Assembly: GCA_030267565.1 (NCBI GenBank)
Contig: BRXU01000015.1
Location: 248,001 to 312,000 of the forward strand
Source of the DNA: Pleodorina starrii
Lineage: Eukaryota; Chlorophyta; Chlorophyceae; Chlamydomonadales; Volvocaceae
Length of the DNA: 64,000 bases
Direction: 5' to 3'
Part shown: positions 60,004-64,000 of the stretch, one piece after another
How the letters are laid out: each line of letters starts with the position of its first letter
How positions within the stretch are numbered: the first letter of the stretch is position 1
Notes under the pieces: generated by a model
Seen by the model: only the letters and a program-made list of their open reading frames with translations
The model's database searches: none
What the model was told of the DNA's origin: nothing
Position numbers and translations under genes: made by a program

Positions 60004-61802
60004 TCCGGCATTCGCTCGCAGGGCATGGCGGCCGCTACAAACTGTAACTATGCTGGGAGGTGGTTTCCTCATCCATCGCGTGCATGTGCCGGTTCCGCAT
60101 CGTGTCTAGCGGGATGTGCGTCACGTGAGGTGCCCAGGTTGTGGCTACCGAAGACTTCCTGCAACCCTGTACTCGCGGTTAAGAACATTCAAAGTGCAAA
60201 ACGCGCTCCAGCATGCCTGCCGACGTGTAGTGAATGTGTTTTGGGGGGCATTGCGGATTCTGTTGCTGTCCATATCGCCGCGGCGCGTCCTTGGGACGCG
60301 GAGATGCTTACCACAAGCGCCGCCTGTAATGGTGCCGTCTTACTTTACAACAGAGGTGGTTGATGTCCCAGGAAGGGCTCTGTCCCGCTGTGAAATCGCA
60401 TTCCGTGGGGTTGGTGCTAACGCTGGGAGGAGGTATGGTTTGGCACGAGCGATTGCGCATAAGCGCATCGTACATTTGGCTGGCACTCGACCGTCCGTCT
60501 GTGCGGGATGAGCGCTTTCCGCACACCAGCGCTAGAAGGTTTGACATTTGGGCACGTGCCCGCAACTGCAGTGGAAGGAACGGGGTGATAAACGATGTGC
60601 ACCTGCCCCGCATGGCCCGAGCAGGAATAGCGTTGCCTTCTGGAAGTGCTTCGGTGGCATTGCGTGCTTGTATTTTTGCTGTGGCTTCGCTGGTTGACTT
60701 GCCGGAGTATTTGCGGATTGTGAATCCATGTTTTGGCGTCTGGCCGGCGATGCAAATCGTTGCGCGGACAGTCCGTTCGCGGGGTCCTTGATTGAGACTA
60801 TCGTGCTGTTGAACGCTGCGGCATGTCGTGCCGTTGAACGCTGCGGCATGCAGGATGCGTTGCCCCGGCTTGTCTGGTTTACATGTAAAAGGTTAGTAGG
60901 CCGTTATGGCGAATGCCACAATCTTACTATATGTGGGTATGGGTAAATATTCACTTCTGGTGAGACCTGATCCAGGCCGCAGCGCAGGCGTGCGCATGTC
61001 TGACGTCGTCCAGCCCTGCCATGTGGACACTGTGAAGAATTCTGCCCCGGGAAAGGCATGGCAGCGTAAACGTGGCGGGCGAGCTTGTTTGCACGCCACA
61101 GGCCACCACGAATAATGCTCATCATGCAGTACTTATTACACCGGTTTGGAGTGACGGTACCCCGGTGCTTGGCCCTTAGAGGCTGGCGCGCCGGTGCAGA
61201 CATGACGCTGTCTATCGTTGCGCAGGCGCGACGACACCCAAAGCTTACACCATTGGCTGCATGATGGTACCTGCCTAGAACCACGCGACCCCATGCGTCG
61301 AATACCAAATCGACAAAAGCCCCGGTCCGCGCAAACAGCTACGGCCGGCCAACTGTTCGAAGACAAGCAGCCAGCAATGCGCGACAACCGCTCTGTGCAC
61401 GAAAGTGAAAAAGGCAATCCTGCGTTTGGAATGGCTATCAAGTACAACGTGAAAACGCCAGTTCTCATGCTTCCCTTGTGTGTTGCTGTTGCATCCAGCC
61501 TTTTCAGAAGTTTACGGCCAACACCCTCCCCGCACCGCGCCGTTAAGAACAATAAGCCGTCCGCGGCTGCCCAACTTATTTGGACACCCTTGCCCTTGCA
61601 CGGAACTTGTAATCGGTCAAACCTTCACCGTATCCCCGCCGCGCACCACATCCCGAACGTGCCGCCCCGAAACGAACTTGTAGGAAAAGCGGATATCCTG
61701 ATACCCCACTCGCCCTGTGTGCCCACATGACGTAAACCAAAATGCTGTACGCTCACGCGGCTTGCTGCTCTCCAACATTACGCCGCTTGCCTTCTTGCAG
61801 CG
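60004..61802. other. Convergent intergenic region between UBC2 and VTE6-like gene
   Basis: Holds the UBC2 3' UTR (TGTAA at 60043-60047) and the 3' UTR of the minus-strand VTE6-like gene, for which TTACA at 61136-61140 is a candidate TGTAA signal. Open frames at 60360-60791 (+) and 61218-61730 (+) have no family resemblance. On the minus strand near 61590-61700 a short frame (DIRFSYKFVSGRHVRDVV) looks somewhat coding-like but has no visible partner exon; it may simply be 3' UTR. Confidence 0.45.
60043..60047 (+). promoter_or_regulatory. TGTAA poly(A) signal of UBC2
   Basis: The pentamer TGTAA, the usual poly(A) signal in Chlamydomonas-group algae, sits 40 bp after the UBC2 stop codon. Confidence 0.6.
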
Positions 61803-63700
61803 TTACGCCGCCGACAGTATGGACAAGCGTGCAAAAATGGCAATGGTTGCCGCCAGGCTGATCTGCAGCATATTGACCAGGTCGTTGTTCAGCCAGGAGA
61901 CGCGGCCCTGGACAGACGCGCCAAGGTAGCTCTCCGCCAGGTTGGCAATGGTGGCCGCCCCCGCCACCACGCCCGCCGAGGCAACGTCGGGCACCTGCAG
62001 CACGATTATCGGCGCAACACTGCCCTTCACCCGCCGATAGGTAACGCCTGTCCTGCATCGATCAGTCGACCCGGCCAAGAAAAAGCGCCCGCAAAGACAG
62101 CACAAGTGACGCAACTGGCAACGATGTCGAGCGGCCGACCTATTAACATTACCTAAGAACGGGCCATTCATTACCTGGCCGATCGCAAAGGAAGTTGCCG
62201 CAAAAAGCACCGCCGCCACCGCGCCTGCGGCTGTACCCTCCAAGCTAACAGCGCCCTCCGTGCCGCGCGGAACCAGCTGGAAGGTGGTGATCAGGTACGT
62301 GGTTTTGCCGTAGGCCTTCCCAACTTCGCTGGATACCGTGTCCGAGAGCTTGCTGCAAAAGCTGGCGACGAAGCCAATCTACGATGGGCGCACACAACGA
62401 AGTTCTTCAAGAGATTTCTGATAGCAAGGCTGCGACAACACACAGCGCAGCCTGGCAACCACGAGGCCGCCGGTGCCTGATGTCACGTGAACACCGTCGC
62501 CAACGCTACGTCCTTGCCGTATGGTTCATAGTGCGGACAAGCCATTGGCCCATTCTAGGGGATGCACGCCTAGCGTGAACGTCAACACTTACCTGCCAGG
62601 TCCCATAATCCCCTGTGAAGAGCGCCAGCAACGCGCACGCGACGCCAGCGATACCAGAGCCCCAAACGCTGCTCTGCATCATGCCAAAGTTACGCAAAAC
62701 GCATATTATTACTGAAGTCGTCCATGATGTTGGCACGTAGAGCCCTGGGCACCATTTATGCATGGATCACAGGTAACAGTGGCGTAACCTGCCAGCGAAA
62801 CCTATGAGGAAACGCGCTTAACACGCGCTGTTATATTGGCGCCGCTACTCCAGACAGTTAGCCTGCGCGCGGACCACATGCCCGATGCAATAACCCCGGT
62901 CGAGTGGGCTCACGGGCGTGGGCTACTGCCATATGCCCGACCGACTGCACCGTGCCCTGGACCTGTCCGCGAAAACCCCTTACCGGGCCGCGTTGGCCTG
63001 ACCGTGCTTCGGCGATGCCCTCCTTTTGCTTCTGCTCGAGCTTAATTTTGGTGACCTGTAGTTGGCGATCCGAGGGGTCACTACTGACGGGGACGGTCCG
63101 ACAACAGACCAGGACGCTTCGCGTGGACGCAGGCGCGCCATTGACGCTAGGCAGCAATGCATAGGCTGCGGGTACGCAAACCCTGTCGCTGTGGGTGTCG
63201 CAGAACCTAACGCCGGGAGCTGCGAGATGCCTCACCAGCGTACCAAAGATGAAGTAGAGGCAGACCAGCGCGTAGCCACCTAGGCCAAAGGCCGAAAAGA
63301 TACTTGTTCCCAGGAACCACGCGTGCGCCACGCCCGACGGCGTCAGTCCCTTTCGGAGCACTTTGTACCCCAACGCGAAGACTGCGCTGTTGCACAGCGC
63401 GCCGGTCGTGAGGCCCGGATGGCCCACCAACTGCGTAGGCGAATGTTGGACAAGACGTCAGGCTCCTTATGTCGCGACGGGTCGGCTGGGTCGCCACCAA
63501 GCCCTGCTTGTAAACGCAACTCCCACAACTTAATACTAAAGCCGCACCTCAGGGAGGTCGGAAAGGCTTGGCAGCGCTGCTGGTGCTCGCCAGCGACGAG
63601 CTCGTCCTCCCTTTGGCAGGCATTGGCCAGCCTCGCGACACCTCCCGACATTAGGTCGCCGCGAAACGCCACATAGAAATTTTGTGTTAAGCGCTTGCAT
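61803..63700 (-). CDS. VTE6: VTE6-like phytyl-phosphate kinase (DUF92 membrane protein)
   Basis: Polytopic plastid membrane protein of the DUF92/TMEM19 family. The plant member VTE6 phosphorylates phytyl phosphate to phytyl diphosphate for tocopherol and phylloquinone synthesis. Six exons, all beginning and ending in phase 0 (high to low): 63700-63548, 63430-63236, 63055-62984, 62673-62593, 62378-62175, 61994-61803; 298 aa (Arabidopsis about 330). Exon 1 is a Arg/Ala-rich transit peptide (MQALNTKFLCGVSRRP). Exon 2 carries hydrophobic segments (GALCNSAVFALGYKVL, FGLGGYALVCLYFIFG). Later exons hold the family hallmarks: SDTVSSEVGKAYGK, TTFQLVPRGTEGAVSLEGT, ANLAESYLGAS and SWLNNDLVNMLQISL. ATG 63700 was chosen because it gives a transit peptide and a clean donor (CCTGAG|gtgcgg). 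Function in this organism is inferred from the family. Confidence 0.9.
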
Positions 63701-64000
63701 TTCAGCTTTTTGGTCAAAACTTTGGAGGATGCCCCATGGAAAGCAGGAGCTCAAACCCTTTGCATCTATTGACTAAGTGCAAAGTGGCAAAACATAGTGT
63801 CAGTCAGCAGCGCAAATATCATCTGGAGAACGGAATGTTGGCACAAGAGTGTTACCAAGATTTTGTTTTTTAAGTTCACGACAGCCGGACGGCAATTTTT
63901 CCAAAAACACACAAGCAGTGCCTCACTTGAGAGAATACATGCACTAGTAATGCAGCTACGCCGTCCAGCATCATGAACATATCCTCTTAGTAGCAGCGAC
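63701..64000. promoter_or_regulatory. Upstream region of the VTE6-like gene
   Basis: The last 300 bp of the window should contain the 5' UTR and promoter of the minus-strand VTE6-like gene. Sequence is AT-richer; no clear core element or other gene is seen. Confidence 0.35.

Noticed and set aside
1..64000. Endomembrane gene cluster (SNARE, VPS15, nicastrin) as a functional unit
   Set aside because: The genes are on different strands with separate promoters, and unrelated genes are interspersed; co-location is most simply chance.
1..64000. CRISPR arrays, operons, phage or bacterial defence systems
   Set aside because: Spliced genes, a pol III tRNA and a LINE show nuclear eukaryotic DNA; the tandem repeats here are microsatellites without spacers.

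Overview
This window is nuclear DNA of a green alga, most probably a volvocine chlorophyte (Chlamydomonas/Gonium/Volvox group). The signs are many short GT-AG introns, very high GC in coding sequence, Ala/Gly/Gln low-complexity expansions inside conserved proteins, TGTAA-type poly(A) signals, abundant simple repeats, and plant-lineage genes (plastid enoyl-ACP reductase, a VTE6-type phytyl-phosphate kinase, a SYP6-type SNARE). Every long conserved gene is broken into exons, so most long uninterrupted reading frames here are shadows or simple-repeat artefacts. I rebuilt the exon models by hand from protein-family memory plus splice sites, and required reading phase to hold across every junction.

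Layout. 1-942 (-): 5' part of an unrecognised acidic protein gene. 1464-3715 (+): Qc-SNARE of the syntaxin-6/SYP61 type, six exons, divergent from the previous gene. 5287-21237 (-): VPS15, the regulatory pseudokinase subunit of the class III PI3-kinase, 27 exons and about 2140 aa. 21238-26335: mostly unassigned, with weak coding candidates. 26336-34348 or 34522 (-): RNA-binding protein with four RRMs. 34.5-40.6 kb: a lower-GC stretch with no recognisable gene. 40651-47867 (+): nicastrin of the gamma-secretase complex, 15 exons and 704 aa, with a tRNA-Thr(AGU) gene antisense in one intron. 49250-53996 (-): plastid enoyl-ACP reductase, nine exons. About 54500-57740 (-): a degraded LINE-type retrotransposon, itself split by a 919-bp insertion with 12-bp terminal inverted repeats. 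58930-60003 (+): RAD6/UBC2-type ubiquitin-conjugating enzyme, four exons. 61803-63700 (-): VTE6-like DUF92 membrane protein, six exons.

The genes are ordinary eukaryotic neighbours, not an operon. Three (SYP6-type SNARE, VPS15, nicastrin) belong to the endomembrane system, and two (ENR, VTE6-like) are predicted to act in plastid lipid and isoprenoid metabolism. I see no evidence that this clustering is functional. The points most worth a second look are the nested element inside the LINE, the antisense intronic tRNA, two GC-AG introns in the RRM gene, the four-RRM architecture, the roughly 370-bp (AGGGGG)n tract transcribed within VPS15, and the low-complexity inflation of VPS15.
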